DNA of 46,098 bases from Pseudomonas sp. BN417 (GTDB taxonomy: Bacteria > Pseudomonadota > Gammaproteobacteria > Pseudomonadales > Pseudomonadaceae), in assembly GCF_029871205.1 (NCBI RefSeq), contig NZ_SSOJ01000139.1, positions 141 to 46,238 on the forward strand, written 5' to 3'. Every line of letters begins with the position of its first letter. Positions within the stretch are counted from its first letter, which is position 1. The notes under the pieces were generated by a model. It was not told the origin of the DNA. It saw only the letters and a list, made by a program, of their open reading frames with translations, and searched no databases. This document shows, piece by piece, positions 9,745-18,399 of this stretch. Position numbers and translations under genes: made by a program.

Positions 9745-10662
9745 ATGCTCGAGTTGCGCCACCTCAAGACCCTGCACGCCCTGCGGGAAGCCGACAGCCT
9801 GGTGGAAGCCGCCGAGCGCCTGCACCTGACCCAGTCCGCCCTGTCCCACCAGTTCAAGGAACTGGAGGAGCGCCTCGGCATGCAGTTGTTCGTGCGCAAG
9901 ACCAAGCCGGTGCGCTTTACCAGCGCCGGCCTGCGCCTGCTGCAGCTGGCCGATAGCGTGCTGCCGCAACTGCGCAGCGCCGAGCGCGACCTGTCGCGGC
10001 TGGCCGGCGGCACCGCCGGCCGGCTGCACATGGCTATCGAATGCCACAGTTGCTTCCAGTGGCTGATGCCCACCATCGACCAGTTCCGCGACGCCTGGCC
10101 CGAAGTGGAGCTGGACCTGGCCTCGGGATTCTCCTTCGCCCCCCTGCCCGCCCTCGCCCGCGGCGACCTGGACCTGGTGGTGACCGCCGACCCCATCGAC
10201 CTCGCCGGCATCACCTATGTGCCGCTCTTCACCTATGAGGCCTTGCTGGCTGTGGATAACCAGCACGCCTTGGCCGGCAAGCCCTACATAGTCCCCGAGG
10301 ATCTTGCCAGCCTGACCCTTATCACCTACCCGGTGGAACGTGATCGCCTGGACATCTTCACGCGCTTCCTCGAGCCGGCCGATGTGGAGCCGGCGCAGGT
10401 GCGCACCTCGGAACTCACGGTGATGATGATGCAGCTGGTGGCCAGCGGCAGGGGCGTATGCTGCCTGCCCAACTGGGCACTGCACGAGTACAGCTCGCGC
10501 GGCTATGTCACCGCCAAGCGCCTCGGTGACAAGGGGCTGTACTGTACGCTATTCGCGGCGATCCGTGCCGATATGCTGGACGCGCCCTTCATGCGCGACT
10601 TCCTGCTGACCGCCAAGGACACGTCGTTTGCCACGCTCGAAGGTGTCAGCGCCGCACGATGA
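9745..10662 (+). CDS. metR: LysR-family methionine biosynthesis regulator MetR
   Basis: LysR-type regulator of 305 aa that closely follows MetR along its length. The N-terminal helix-turn-helix begins MLELRHLKTLHALREADSL and includes LTQSALSHQFKELE. The effector domain has the MetR-typical AIECHSCFQWLMP, DLDLVVT and LASLTLITYPVERDRLD segments. In other bacteria MetR activates metE (and metH) with homocysteine as co-inducer. Its position divergent from metE, with an inverted-repeat operator between, fits exactly. Confidence 0.95.
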   Translation: MLELRHLKTLHALREADSLVEAAERLHLTQSALSHQFKELEERLGMQLFVRKTKPVRFTSAGLRLLQLADSVLPQLRSAERDLSRLAGGTAGRLHMAIECHSCFQWLMPTIDQFRDAWPEVELDLASGFSFAPLPALARGDLDLVVTADPIDLAGITYVPLFTYEALLAVDNQHALAGKPYIVPEDLASLTLITYPVERDRLDIFTRFLEPADVEPAQVRTSELTVMMMQLVASGRGVCCLPNWALHEYSSRGYVTAKRLGDKGLYCTLFAAIRADMLDAPFMRDFLLTAKDTSFATLEGVSAAR

Positions 10663-10720
10663 GCCCCTGCCCCCGAGCAACAGATCCTTCGCGAAAAACC
10701 GGGAAGATGCTGAGGCATAT

Positions 10721-10735
10721 CGGATTGGCAATCCG
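10721..10735. other. small perfect inverted repeat downstream of metR
   Basis: CGGATTG (10721-10727), one base, CAATCCG (10729-10735). It lies in the 212-bp gap between metR and the convergent AraC-type gene. It is too compact for a good RNA hairpin, so a protein site or chance are both possible. The rest of the gap (10663-10874) shows nothing else I recognise. Confidence 0.3.
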
Positions 10736-10874
10736 GTGTGAGGGCGTCGGTTCTGGGGTCCTGCTCATTGCCGAGTGGGCAAACTGATACCGCGTTACCC
10801 GCCCCCTCGCCAATCCCCCCGCACCAGCCATTTCCTGCACGAAAAAGCCGTTGCCGCCGGTACCAGCTGTCCCT

Positions 10875-11711
10875 TCAGCCCTTCAGCGGCACCCAGACTT
10901 CGACATGGCCGGTGCCGGCCATGGGATCGAAATCCGCGCTATAGCGCTCGAACTCCGGCGCATCCGCCGCCAGCAGGCCAGACTGCGGCAGCCAGCGCTG
11001 GAAGATGGCGGCGAAGGTTTCGTGGATGCTGGAGATATGCCCGCGGTGCCGGAACACCACATAGCGCCGTGGCGGCAGGCGCTGGTAGGTGAAGCCTGTG
11101 GGCAGGTCGTCGGTGCGGCTGACCCGCACGCCGGCGATGTACTCGAAGCTCCCTTCCTCGTCCGGGCTGTGGCAGAGGCCGAAGGTCTCCTCGCCCTGCT
11201 GACCCGGCACCCGGCCGATGTAGGGCACGAAGCGCTGCCAGAGGGCGGCTATGCCTTGGGTCTTGTCGGACGTGAAACGCTCTCCGAGCCCGGCGATCAA
11301 CAGCTCATCGCCCTGTTCGAAGCGTGGTTCGGATAGTGGAAAAGTGCTGGTCGGTTGCATACGCATGGCCTCCCTCAGTTCGATGCCATCCAGGTTGGCG
11401 CGCGCCCGCAGGCCTTCCGGCGTGATGCCGAACTGCTCGCGGAACGCCCGGGTGAACGCCTCGTGGGGGCCATAGCCCGCTTCCAGCGCCAGGCCGAGGA
11501 TGTCCTGCTCACCGTCGGCGAGCCGCCGCGCCGCCCTGCTCAACCGCCGTACACGCGCATAGCGCATCACCGGCCAGCCCGTAGCGACGACGAAGTCCCG
11601 AGCCAGGCGAAAGCGCGATACGCCGCAGGCGTCGGCGATGGCCTGGAGATCGAGGTTGCCGTCGAGATCGCTTTCGATCAGCCAAAGGGCCTTGCCGGTA
11701 GGGTCGTGCAT
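10875..11711 (-). CDS. AraC-family regulator with GyrI-like effector domain
   Basis: Transcriptional regulator of 278 aa. The N-terminal half (about 15-105) is an AraC/XylS double helix-turn-helix with LQAIADACGVSRFRLARDF and a second helix pair ending REQFGITPEGLRA. The C-terminal half (about 125-278) resembles the GyrI/SbmC-like small-molecule binding domain found in Rob and BmrR-type regulators. This order (HTH first, GyrI second) is that of Rob. Such proteins often sense amphipathic drugs or toxins. There is no obvious target operon next door. The ATG at 11711 is preferred to 11717 because AAGGA is correctly spaced only for the former. Confidence 0.85.
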   Translation of the reverse strand: MHDPTGKALWLIESDLDGNLDLQAIADACGVSRFRLARDFVVATGWPVMRYARVRRLSRAARRLADGEQDILGLALEAGYGPHEAFTRAFREQFGITPEGLRARANLDGIELREAMRMQPTSTFPLSEPRFEQGDELLIAGLGERFTSDKTQGIAALWQRFVPYIGRVPGQQGEETFGLCHSPDEEGSFEYIAGVRVSRTDDLPTGFTYQRLPPRRYVVFRHRGHISSIHETFAAIFQRWLPQSGLLAADAPEFERYSADFDPMAGTGHVEVWVPLKG

Positions 11712-11863
11712 GGTCATTCCTTACGAGGTGCGGGGAAAGTGTGCCGCGAGCGTGAGGGAGGCACTTGATCGTTCTTGCAGGGCGAGGCGTATGGTTTCAA
11801 TTTCCCAGCACGCCTCCCCGTTTTCCCCTGAGCATCATCTCGATATCGAAGGGCTGATGTGCC

Positions 11864-12769
11864 TCAGAGCGAGGCGTTGAGCTCGGCGATCAGCGCCTCG
11901 CGGTGCTTGAGCGCGGCCACCGAGGCTTCGCCCAGCCGGCTGGCCACGGCGCTGAGGATGCCTTCGGCCAGCAGCATGAAGGCGCACATGCTGTTACTGA
12001 AGAACAGGCTCTGGTTGGGCACGTAGAAGCTGTAGCGGGCAATCTTCGCCAGCGGCGAGTTGCTGGAGTCGGTCAGCGCGACCACATGGATGCCGTGCTT
12101 GGCCGCCACTTCCGCCGTGGCCAGCACGCTGGGGGTATAGGGGAAGCAGCTCGCCACCACCAGCACATCACCTTCGTCCAACTGGGCCAGAGCATCGGCC
12201 ACGCCCTGGCGGGCGGAGTCCAGCGGCGCAACATCCGGGCGCAGCATGCCTAGGGCGTAGGCCATGAACAGCGCCAGGGAGTTGAACTGGCGCATGCCGT
12301 GGATGCGCACGCGCCGGGCGGCGGTGAGCAGCTCGACGGTGGCGTCGAAATCGGCGCAATCCACCTGTTCGATCATGCTCGCCATATTGGCGCTTTCCTG
12401 GCGGCCGAGACGGGTCAGTTGGCCGATGCTGTCGTTGCTGCCGCTGGGCACCAGCAGGCGCGATGCCTGGTCGCTATAGAAGGTGCGGCCCTCGGTGACT
12501 TCGCGGCGGAACACATCCTGGAACTTGCTGAAGCCACCGTAGCCGAGCTTCTGCGCCAGGCGCGAGAAGGTCGAGGGATTCACCCCCAACTGATCTGCCA
12601 ATTCGCTGATGGAGGACACCGCTGCGCGCTGGGGCGCCTCGATCAGGGCGGTGAGGACGCGGCGCGAGCTGCTGCCGAGGGAAATGTCGGCTTCCCGCCG
12701 CTCGATGGCTTCGAGCAGCAGTTTCAGGCCCGCAAGGGTATCGGGGGGATTTGCCATGACAGCATCCAT
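11864..12769 (-). CDS. RpiR/MurR-family regulator (HTH plus SIS domain)
   Basis: Regulator of about 301 aa. The N-terminal RpiR-type helix-turn-helix (about 15-95) contains SISELADQLGVNPSTFSRLAQKLGY. The C-terminal SIS domain (about 135-265) contains MRQFNSLALFMAYALGML and DEGDVLVVASCFPYTPSVL. SIS domains usually bind phosphosugars, but RpiR proteins also control amino acid and amine catabolism. It is the last gene downstream of glnHPQ and the C45 hydrolase gene, 82 bp after the latter, so it probably regulates that set. The start could also be the ATG at 12757. The frame is open to 12931, but that part overlaps the hydrolase gene and looks non-coding. Confidence 0.85.
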   Translation of the reverse strand: MDAVMANPPDTLAGLKLLLEAIERREADISLGSSSRRVLTALIEAPQRAAVSSISELADQLGVNPSTFSRLAQKLGYGGFSKFQDVFRREVTEGRTFYSDQASRLLVPSGSNDSIGQLTRLGRQESANMASMIEQVDCADFDATVELLTAARRVRIHGMRQFNSLALFMAYALGMLRPDVAPLDSARQGVADALAQLDEGDVLVVASCFPYTPSVLATAEVAAKHGIHVVALTDSSNSPLAKIARYSFYVPNQSLFFSNSMCAFMLLAEGILSAVASRLGEASVAALKHREALIAELNASL

Positions 12770-12851
12770 CTGAAGGTTTCCCGGGACGCGCCCCGGTGGC
12801 AGGCGCCCATAGTAGCGGGCCTTGGACCCGGCGGCGATGGGCGGCGCCACG

Positions 12852-13886
12852 TCAGGACACGACCCGCCCGCTGAGCGTCGGGGTGTGGATATCCGCCTCG
12901 GTGTACACAGCCCAGTCCACGGCATCGGCACCGATCAGGAACAGCGCCGTGGCCAAGGTGTTCTCGTCGTCCGGATCATCGGCTGCGCACCGGTAGACCG
13001 GCAGGTCGCCGCCCGATGTGTCGCGCAGGATGGCCAGCGCCTCTGCGCGGTCGAGCCGTTCGCCCAGGCCAGCGATGCGCGCATCCACACAAGCCTGGCG
13101 CTTGCCGGAGCTGCCGGTGATACGTTGCGCGACGCCGCCGAGCGCCGGGTGGACCAGATGGTTGGAGTGGCCGCAGGGATGCTGCACCTCGACCACGGAC
13201 GCCCCTTCGGAGGTGCCCTCGAAGCTGACCAGGCGCTGGCTCCCCAGCTGCCCCAGGGCATGGTGGAAGGCACCGGCGCGGCCCTCGCTGGCCAGGATAT
13301 CCACAGCCTCGTCGATGCTCGCCGCATCCAGGCTGGCACGTCCCAGCACCTGCCGGGGCAGGCCCGCGGGTATGGCGCGGGGACGGATGTTGTTCACCGT
13401 CACCACCAGGCCCTTCTCGTTCACGGCGAAGGTGTGGCCGGGAATGGAGCCGGGATAGACGAAGGAGGTGAAGCCCAGCCCCTGCTCCGGTGAAACACTG
13501 ACCAGGGCGCAGTGCCCGCGCAGTTGCGGAAAGCCGTCCTCGTTGTGGGCGATCAGGGTGCCACGGGCGGTGGGGCCGAGCATCGTGGTGCAGCCATCGA
13601 TGCTCTGCTGCTGCACGAAGTCGCCCCGGCAGTTCCACAGGAAGACCTCTTCCAGCGGCAGCTCCAGTCCGTCCGCCAGGCCTTCGAGTTCCTGCCAGTA
13701 GCGAGGGAAGCGCCGCTCCACGGCGGCACGCATGCTGCGGGCGGCATCGCTGCCGGCAAGGTCCGCCAGACGCTGCCACAACGGCAGCGGTCGCAGGTGC
13801 CGGTGAACCGCCTCGCGGCCGAATTCGCCCAGGCCGTGGCCGATGTCGTAGGCGCCGCCGCCCAGATGGAGGTGAGGAAATGCCAT
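12852..13886 (-). CDS. C45-family Ntn-hydrolase (acyl-CoA:6-APA acyltransferase-like)
   Basis: Protein of 344 aa resembling peptidase family C45, the isopenicillin-N acyltransferase group. These are made as precursors that cut themselves before a Cys, which then becomes the N-terminal nucleophile. Here Gly98-Cys99 in IDGCTTML is the expected cut and catalytic site, close to the position in the fungal enzyme. HNEDGFP and FAVNEKGLVVTVNN are further family features. Members hydrolyse or transfer acyl groups on amide bonds. There is no signal peptide, so it is probably cytoplasmic. It follows glnQ by 14 bp, so its substrate probably enters through the Gln-type importer; a gamma-glutamyl or N-acyl amide is a reasonable guess. 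Confidence 0.75.
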   Translation of the reverse strand: MAFPHLHLGGGAYDIGHGLGEFGREAVHRHLRPLPLWQRLADLAGSDAARSMRAAVERRFPRYWQELEGLADGLELPLEEVFLWNCRGDFVQQQSIDGCTTMLGPTARGTLIAHNEDGFPQLRGHCALVSVSPEQGLGFTSFVYPGSIPGHTFAVNEKGLVVTVNNIRPRAIPAGLPRQVLGRASLDAASIDEAVDILASEGRAGAFHHALGQLGSQRLVSFEGTSEGASVVEVQHPCGHSNHLVHPALGGVAQRITGSSGKRQACVDARIAGLGERLDRAEALAILRDTSGGDLPVYRCAADDPDDENTLATALFLIGADAVDWAVYTEADIHTPTLSGRVVS

Positions 13887-13900
13887 GAGGCTCTACCTGT

Positions 13901-14623
13901 TCAGGAAACGTGCTGGAGGAACTCGCGCAGGCGCGGGCTCGGCGGGTTGCTGACGAGGGATGCGGGATCGCCGTCCTCGGCGATGCGGCCCTTGTCGATA
14001 AAGATCAGGCGGCTGGCCACCTTGCGGGCAAAGTCCACCTCGTGAGTGACGATGACCATGGTCATGCCCTCCTCCGCCAGGTTCTTCATCACCCCCAGCA
14101 CTTCATGGCGCAGTTCCGGGTCCAGCGCCGAGGTGGGCTCGTCGAACAGCATCAGCTTGGGCTTCACCGCCAGGGCGCGGGCGATGGCCACGCGCTGTTG
14201 CTGGCCACCGGAAAGCTCCGACGGATAGTGCCCGGCGCGCTCGGCCAGGCCGACCTTGGCGAGCAGCTCGCGGGCCAGGTTCTCGGCATCGGTCTTGCTG
14301 GCGCCGCGCACGCGGATGGGGCCGAAGGCGACGTTCTCCAGGGCGGTCATCTGCGGGAACAGGTGGAACTGCTGGAAGACCATGCCGGCCTCCTGGCGGA
14401 TCAGCCGCTCTTCCACCTTGGGGTCGTTGACCTCGAAGCCATCGACGTAGAGTTGCCCCCCGCTGATGACTTCCAGCTTGTTGATGCAACGAAGCAGGGT
14501 GGACTTGCCGGAACCCGAGGGCCCGATGATGACCACCACTTCACCGCTGCCGATCTTCAGGTCGATGTCGTGCAACACCTGGGTGCTGCCGAAGTGCTTG
14601 GAAACGCCCTTGAACTCGATCAT
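13901..14623 (-). CDS. glnQ: glutamine ABC transporter ATP-binding protein GlnQ
   Basis: ATPase of 240 aa for a polar amino acid importer. Walker A is GPSGSGKST at 34-42, the signature LSGGQ at 137-141 and Walker B LMLFDEP at 157-163, followed by the D-loop SALD. It closely follows E. coli GlnQ from MIEF at the start to EFLQHVS at the end. Its ATG overlaps the stop of glnP (ATGA), so the two are translationally coupled. The frame continues to 14818, but the upstream part overlaps glnP and is not coding. Confidence 0.9.
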   Translation of the reverse strand: MIEFKGVSKHFGSTQVLHDIDLKIGSGEVVVIIGPSGSGKSTLLRCINKLEVISGGQLYVDGFEVNDPKVEERLIRQEAGMVFQQFHLFPQMTALENVAFGPIRVRGASKTDAENLARELLAKVGLAERAGHYPSELSGGQQQRVAIARALAVKPKLMLFDEPTSALDPELRHEVLGVMKNLAEEGMTMVIVTHEVDFARKVASRLIFIDKGRIAEDGDPASLVSNPPSPRLREFLQHVS

Positions 14624-15276
14624 AGAATTTTCAGCCTCGATTCGACGCGGCGCAGGGAGTAGCTGAGGGCCAGGGTGATGATCAGGTAGATCACCGCCAC
14701 CGCCGTCCAGATTTCCATCGCCCTGAAGTTGCCCGCGATCACTTCCTGCCCCTGCCGGGTCAGCTCGGCGACGCCGATGACGATGAACAGCGAGGTGTCC
14801 TTGATGCTGACGATCCACTGGTTGCCCAGGGCCGGGATCATCCGCCGGAAAGCCAGCGGGGCGATCACGTAGCGCAGGGTGTCCCGCCCGGAAAGCCCGA
14901 GCGCCAGGCCCGCCTCACGAAAACCGCGATTGATGGAAAGCACCGCGCCACGGGTGATCTCGGCGATGTAGGCACCGGAGTTGATCATGATGGTGACCAC
15001 CGCCGCGCCGAACGGGTCGATGCGCACCGGCACCATCAGCGGCAGGGCGAAATAGATGAACATCACCTGCACCATGATCGGGGTGCCGCGGATCAGCTCG
15101 ATGAACACCAGCGCCAGCCGGTTGCTGAGGAAGCCGCCATAGGCGCGGGCAAAGCCCGCGACCAGGCCGATGACCACCCCACCCAGGAGCCCGAGCACCG
15201 AGATCCACAGGGTGAGTTTGGCGCCTTCGAGCAACACCGGCAGCGCGCCCCAGATGGCATCCCATTGGAAAGACAT
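14620..15276 (-). CDS. glnP: glutamine ABC transporter permease GlnP
   Basis: Inner-membrane permease of 218 aa of the His/Glu/Gln/Arg family. The sequence follows E. coli GlnP almost block by block: [52 protein letters not shown] (the EAA loop that contacts the ATPase) and the C-terminal ESRLKIL. It probably works as a homodimer with GlnQ, fed by GlnH. It lies 32 bp after glnH and overlaps glnQ by 4 bp. Confidence 0.9.
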   Translation of the reverse strand: MSFQWDAIWGALPVLLEGAKLTLWISVLGLLGGVVIGLVAGFARAYGGFLSNRLALVFIELIRGTPIMVQVMFIYFALPLMVPVRIDPFGAAVVTIMINSGAYIAEITRGAVLSINRGFREAGLALGLSGRDTLRYVIAPLAFRRMIPALGNQWIVSIKDTSLFIVIGVAELTRQGQEVIAGNFRAMEIWTAVAVIYLIITLALSYSLRRVESRLKIL

Positions 15277-15308
15277 TGCACTGCTCCTACTTCAGTTCCA
15301 GGGCGGGC

Positions 15309-16052
15309 TTATTGCGGGTCGGTGCCGAACCACTTGCGGTAGATCTCGGCGTAGGTGCCATTCTCGCGCAGCTTCTTCAGCGCGCCGTTTACCGGCTCAC
15401 GCAGCTCGCTGCCCTTGGGGAAGCCGATGCCGTACTGCTGCGCCATCATCTGCTGGCCCACGGCTTTCACCTGCCCTTCGCCGGCGGTCTTGATGTAGTA
15501 GAGGACGTTGGGGGTGTCGTGCATGGCTGCGTCGACGCGCCCGGTGCGCAGTTCCAGATAGGCGTTGTCGATGTTGGGGAACTGGCGCAGGTCGCTGGCC
15601 TTGAGGTTGGCCTTGGCGTAATCGGCCGAGGAAGTACCGCTCTTCACCGCCAGGGTCTTGCCGGCGACGTCCGCCTCGCCCTTGATGGCGTCGTTGTCGC
15701 TGCGGACCATCAGCAGGAAGCCGCTGTCGTAGTAACCGTCGGAAAAGTCGATGGCCTGCTTGCGCTCTTCCTTGATGGTGATGCCGGCCAGGGCCAGGTC
15801 CACGTTGCGGGTTTGCAGCGCGGGGATGATGCCGTTGAAGTCCATGGGCTTGAGCTGGTACTTCCAGCCCAGCTCCTTGGCGATGGCCGCCCAGAGGTCG
15901 ATATCGAAGCCCACGTACTGGTCGCCCTGCTTGAACTCGAAGGGCACGAAGGCGGTATCGGTGGCGACCAGCAATTCATTGTCGGTGGCGTTGGCGTGGG
16001 TGGTTGCGGCGATGGCGAGCGCAGTCAGGGCTGCTTTCAGCAGGTGCTTCAT
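15309..16052 (-). CDS. glnH: glutamine-binding periplasmic protein GlnH
   Basis: Periplasmic solute-binding protein of 248 aa, the length of E. coli GlnH, and very similar to it: [82 protein letters not shown]. Residues 1-22 form a signal peptide ([22 protein letters not shown]). The start at 16052 is chosen over 16058 because AGAGGA is too close to the latter. The strong similarity argues for glutamine or a close analogue as ligand. The association with a C45 amidohydrolase and an aminotransferase suggests the physiological ligand may be a substituted glutamine rather than free glutamine. Confidence 0.88.
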   Translation of the reverse strand: MKHLLKAALTALAIAATTHANATDNELLVATDTAFVPFEFKQGDQYVGFDIDLWAAIAKELGWKYQLKPMDFNGIIPALQTRNVDLALAGITIKEERKQAIDFSDGYYDSGFLLMVRSDNDAIKGEADVAGKTLAVKSGTSSADYAKANLKASDLRQFPNIDNAYLELRTGRVDAAMHDTPNVLYYIKTAGEGQVKAVGQQMMAQQYGIGFPKGSELREPVNGALKKLRENGTYAEIYRKWFGTDPQ

Positions 16053-16230
16053 GTGCATGCTTCCTCTCGGTCGTGGACGAACTGGCCCTGGCCGGTACGG
16101 CTTCAGGCGATTCTGGCAGTCAAGGTTCAGCAAGGGCCCGAGGAAGGCACCTTGCCGGTTTGTTGTTATCAGCTGCTAGGCCAGTCAGCGACGCGCTGCA
16201 CGGCTACCATGCTTTCGAGCAAGATAAACA

Positions 16231-16249
16231 TGCATTTTTGACAAATGCA
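16231..16249. promoter_or_regulatory. palindromic operator TGCATTT-N5-AAATGCA
   Basis: TGCATTT (16231-16237), TTGAC, AAATGCA (16243-16249): a perfect 7-bp inverted repeat with a 5-bp spacer. It lies roughly midway between the divergent glnH and aminotransferase genes and overlaps the candidate glnH -35 element. It is the best candidate site for the RpiR-type regulator encoded in the same set. Confidence 0.55.
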
Positions 16250-16382
16250 ATATCAATTTGCACAACCAAAAAGTACCACGCACCCCCAAATTATCCTCTA
16301 CAGCCCAATAAACACGGGAAACTCTGAATGGAATACGCTAATCCGCGGAAATCATGAACACACCAGTTGTGGCAAAAATTTA

Positions 16383-16423
16383 TTGCATAACCAGTTTTTG
16401 CATATATTCTTTGCCAAAATGCA
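16383..16423. promoter_or_regulatory. TTGCATA direct repeats and TGCA half-sites before aminotransferase gene
   Basis: TTGCATA occurs at 16383-16389 and 16398-16404, 15 bp apart, and AAAATGCA follows at 16416-16423 in inverted orientation. These share the TGCA core of the palindrome at 16231-16249, suggesting the same regulator controls both directions. GGAGG at 16426-16430 is the ribosome-binding site of the following gene. Confidence 0.4.
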
Positions 16424-16435
16424 CCGGAGGGCATC

Positions 16436-17764
16436 ATGAGCCACGTATTCCACCGCAGCCTCACCCAGAGCTACCCGACCGCCGTCCAGGGCGACGGCCC
16501 CTACGTGATCGACAGCCAGGGCAAGCGCTACCTGGACGCCAGCGGCGGCGCTGCCGTGTCCTGCCTCGGCCACAGCGACGCGGCGGTGATCGAGGCGATC
16601 CGCGAGCAGGTCGGCAAGCTCGCCTATGCCCACACCTCCTTCTTCACCAGCGAACCCATGGAGGCGCTGGCGGACTTCCTCATCGAGCGGGCGCCGGAGG
16701 GGCTGGAGTCGGTGTACTTCGTCTCTGGTGGCTCAGAGGCGGTGGAAGCGGCGCTCAAGCTGGCGCGCCAGTATTTCGTGGAGATCGGCCAGCCCCAGCG
16801 CCGGCACGTGATCGCCCGTCGCCAGAGCTACCACGGCAACACCCTGGGCGCCCTGGCGGCCGGCGGCAACGCCTGGCGGCGCCAGCAATTCCAGCCCTTG
16901 CTGATCGACGTCAGCCACGTTTCCCCCTGCTACGCCTATCGCGAACAGCGCGCTGACGAGTCGCCGGAAGCCCTCGGCATTCGCCTGGCGGCGGAGCTGG
17001 AAGCGGAAATCCTCCGCCTGGACGCGGACAAGGTGATGGCTTTCATCGCCGAGCCAGTGGTCGGCGCCACCCTCGGCGCGGTGCCGGCAGTGCCCGGCTA
17101 CTTCAAGCGCGTGCGCGAGGTCTGCGACCGCCATGGCGTGCTGCTGATCCTGGATGAGGTGATGTGCGGAATGGGCCGTACCGGCACGCTGTTCGCCGCC
17201 GAGCAGGAAGGCATCAGCGCCGACCTGATTACCGTCGCCAAGGGCCTGGGTGCCGGTTACCAGCCCATCGGCGCAACGCTGGTGAGCGGCCGCATCGTCG
17301 ATGCGATTCGCCAGGGTTCGGGCTTCTTCCAGCACGGCCACACCTACATCGGCCACGCCACTGCCTGTGCGGCGGCGCTGGCGGTGCAGAACACCATCGA
17401 GGAACGCCAGTTGCTGCCGCGCGTGCGGGAGCTGGGCGCGGCCTTGCAAACCCGGCTGCGCGAACGTTTCGCGGAGCATCCCCATGTCGGCGATATCCGT
17501 GGCCGCGGCCTGTTCCAGGGTCTGGAGCTGGTGCAGGATCGCGCCAGCAAGGCGCCCTTCGACCCGGCGCGCAAACTCCATGCCCGCGTGAAGAAAGCCG
17601 CCATGGCCCACGGCCTGATGTGCTACCCCATGGGCGGCACCCTCGACGGCCGCAGCGGCGACCATATCCTCCTGGCACCGCCCTTCATCCTTGAGGAGCC
17701 GCACCTGGACGAACTTGTCCACACGCTCGACGCCGCCCTGCGCGACGCCCTGGCCAATGCCTGA
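16436..17764 (+). CDS. class III PLP-dependent aminotransferase
   Basis: Fold-type I, class III (omega) aminotransferase, 442 aa. The Schiff-base lysine is Lys269 in TVAKGLGAGYQPIGA, the pyridine-nitrogen aspartate is Asp240 in LLILDEV, and SGGSEAVEAALKLAR (about 97-111) binds the cofactor phosphate. GHTYIGHATACAAALA is the segment contributing to the partner active site in the dimer. These enzymes move an amino group from an amine or omega-amino acid to a keto acid. The amino donor is unknown. It is divergent from glnHPQ, shares TGCA repeats in the promoter region, and is followed after 10 bp by a carboxymuconolactone-decarboxylase-like gene. GGAGG is well spaced before the ATG. Confidence 0.88.
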   Translation: MSHVFHRSLTQSYPTAVQGDGPYVIDSQGKRYLDASGGAAVSCLGHSDAAVIEAIREQVGKLAYAHTSFFTSEPMEALADFLIERAPEGLESVYFVSGGSEAVEAALKLARQYFVEIGQPQRRHVIARRQSYHGNTLGALAAGGNAWRRQQFQPLLIDVSHVSPCYAYREQRADESPEALGIRLAAELEAEILRLDADKVMAFIAEPVVGATLGAVPAVPGYFKRVREVCDRHGVLLILDEVMCGMGRTGTLFAAEQEGISADLITVAKGLGAGYQPIGATLVSGRIVDAIRQGSGFFQHGHTYIGHATACAAALAVQNTIEERQLLPRVRELGAALQTRLRERFAEHPHVGDIRGRGLFQGLELVQDRASKAPFDPARKLHARVKKAAMAHGLMCYPMGGTLDGRSGDHILLAPPFILEEPHLDELVHTLDAALRDALANA

Positions 17765-17774
17765 GGAGCCGGTG

Positions 17775-18338
17775 ATGAAGATCGAATCGCGACTGACCGC
17801 CCTGACCGAAGAGCAGATGAGCGACGCCCAGCGCGCCGTGCTGAAAGCCATCCTCAGCGGCCCGCGCGGCAATCTGGACGGCCCCTTCCTGGCCTGGGTC
17901 CACAGCCCCGAGCTGGCCGACCGCGCCCAGCGGCTGGGCGCGTTCTGCCGCTACGACACTCGCCTGGAGTTGCGCCTGACGGAGCTGGCAATCCTGGTTA
18001 CCGCGTCCTGGTGGCAATCCCAGGCGGAATGGCAGATCCACGAACCCATCGCCCGCCAGGCCGGCCTCAGCGACGCGGTGATCGAGGCCCTGTGCCAGGG
18101 GGTGGAGCCGCCCTACGAGCGGGATGACGAGCGCCTGGTCCATCGCCTGGGCCGCACGCTGTATGCCACGCGGCGAATCGACGATGGGCTCTACGCCGAA
18201 GCCGTCGCGGCCTTCGGCGAGCCGGCGGTAGTGGAGCTGGTGGGGGTGTTCGGCTACTACGCCCTGGTGGCCATGACGCTGAATGTGTTCCAGGTGCGGC
18301 GCGGGACGGATACGCCGCTGCCCTTCCCGCAGCCCTGA
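17775..18338 (+). CDS. carboxymuconolactone decarboxylase/AhpD-like protein
   Basis: All-helical protein of 187 aa in the carboxymuconolactone decarboxylase superfamily, recognisable by LRLTELAILVTASWWQSQAEWQIHEPIARQ-type core helices and the following helix AGLSDAVIEAL. The core keeps the Glu and His of the CMD fold. It lacks the Cys-x-x-Cys of AhpD-type peroxidase reductases, so a redox role of that kind is unlikely. Family members decarboxylate lactones or act in poorly known catabolic steps. Start ATG 17775 has GAGGAG eight bases upstream, just after the aminotransferase stop, implying coexpression. Confidence 0.75.
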   Translation: MKIESRLTALTEEQMSDAQRAVLKAILSGPRGNLDGPFLAWVHSPELADRAQRLGAFCRYDTRLELRLTELAILVTASWWQSQAEWQIHEPIARQAGLSDAVIEALCQGVEPPYERDDERLVHRLGRTLYATRRIDDGLYAEAVAAFGEPAVVELVGVFGYYALVAMTLNVFQVRRGTDTPLPFPQP

Positions 18339-18349
18339 AGCCCCTGGCC

Positions 18350-18385
18350 AGCGATACCCATCGCAAGTCACCGATGGGTATCGCT
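18350..18385. terminator. bidirectional hairpin between convergent genes
   Basis: AGCGATACCCATCG (18350-18363) and CGATGGGTATCGCT (18372-18385) form a perfect 14-bp stem with an 8-nt loop, between the convergent CMD-like and VOC genes. U-tracts are poor on both sides, but position and stem strength make it the likely end of both transcripts. Confidence 0.7.
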
Positions 18386-18399
18386 TCAGCATTGGACGC

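Larger units (their letters stand above)
16053..16435. promoter_or_regulatory. 383-bp divergent promoter region glnH/aminotransferase
   Basis: No gene seen. Most of it is strikingly AT-rich compared with the flanking genes. It contains a 19-bp interrupted palindrome (16231-16249) and a cluster of TGCA-containing repeats near the aminotransferase start (16383-16423). On the minus strand TTGCAT (16245-16250) with TTTATC (16223-16228) gives a plausible -35/-10 pair, 16 bp apart, for glnH. On the plus strand TATATT (16403-16408) is a plausible -10 for the aminotransferase gene. Confidence 0.5.
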
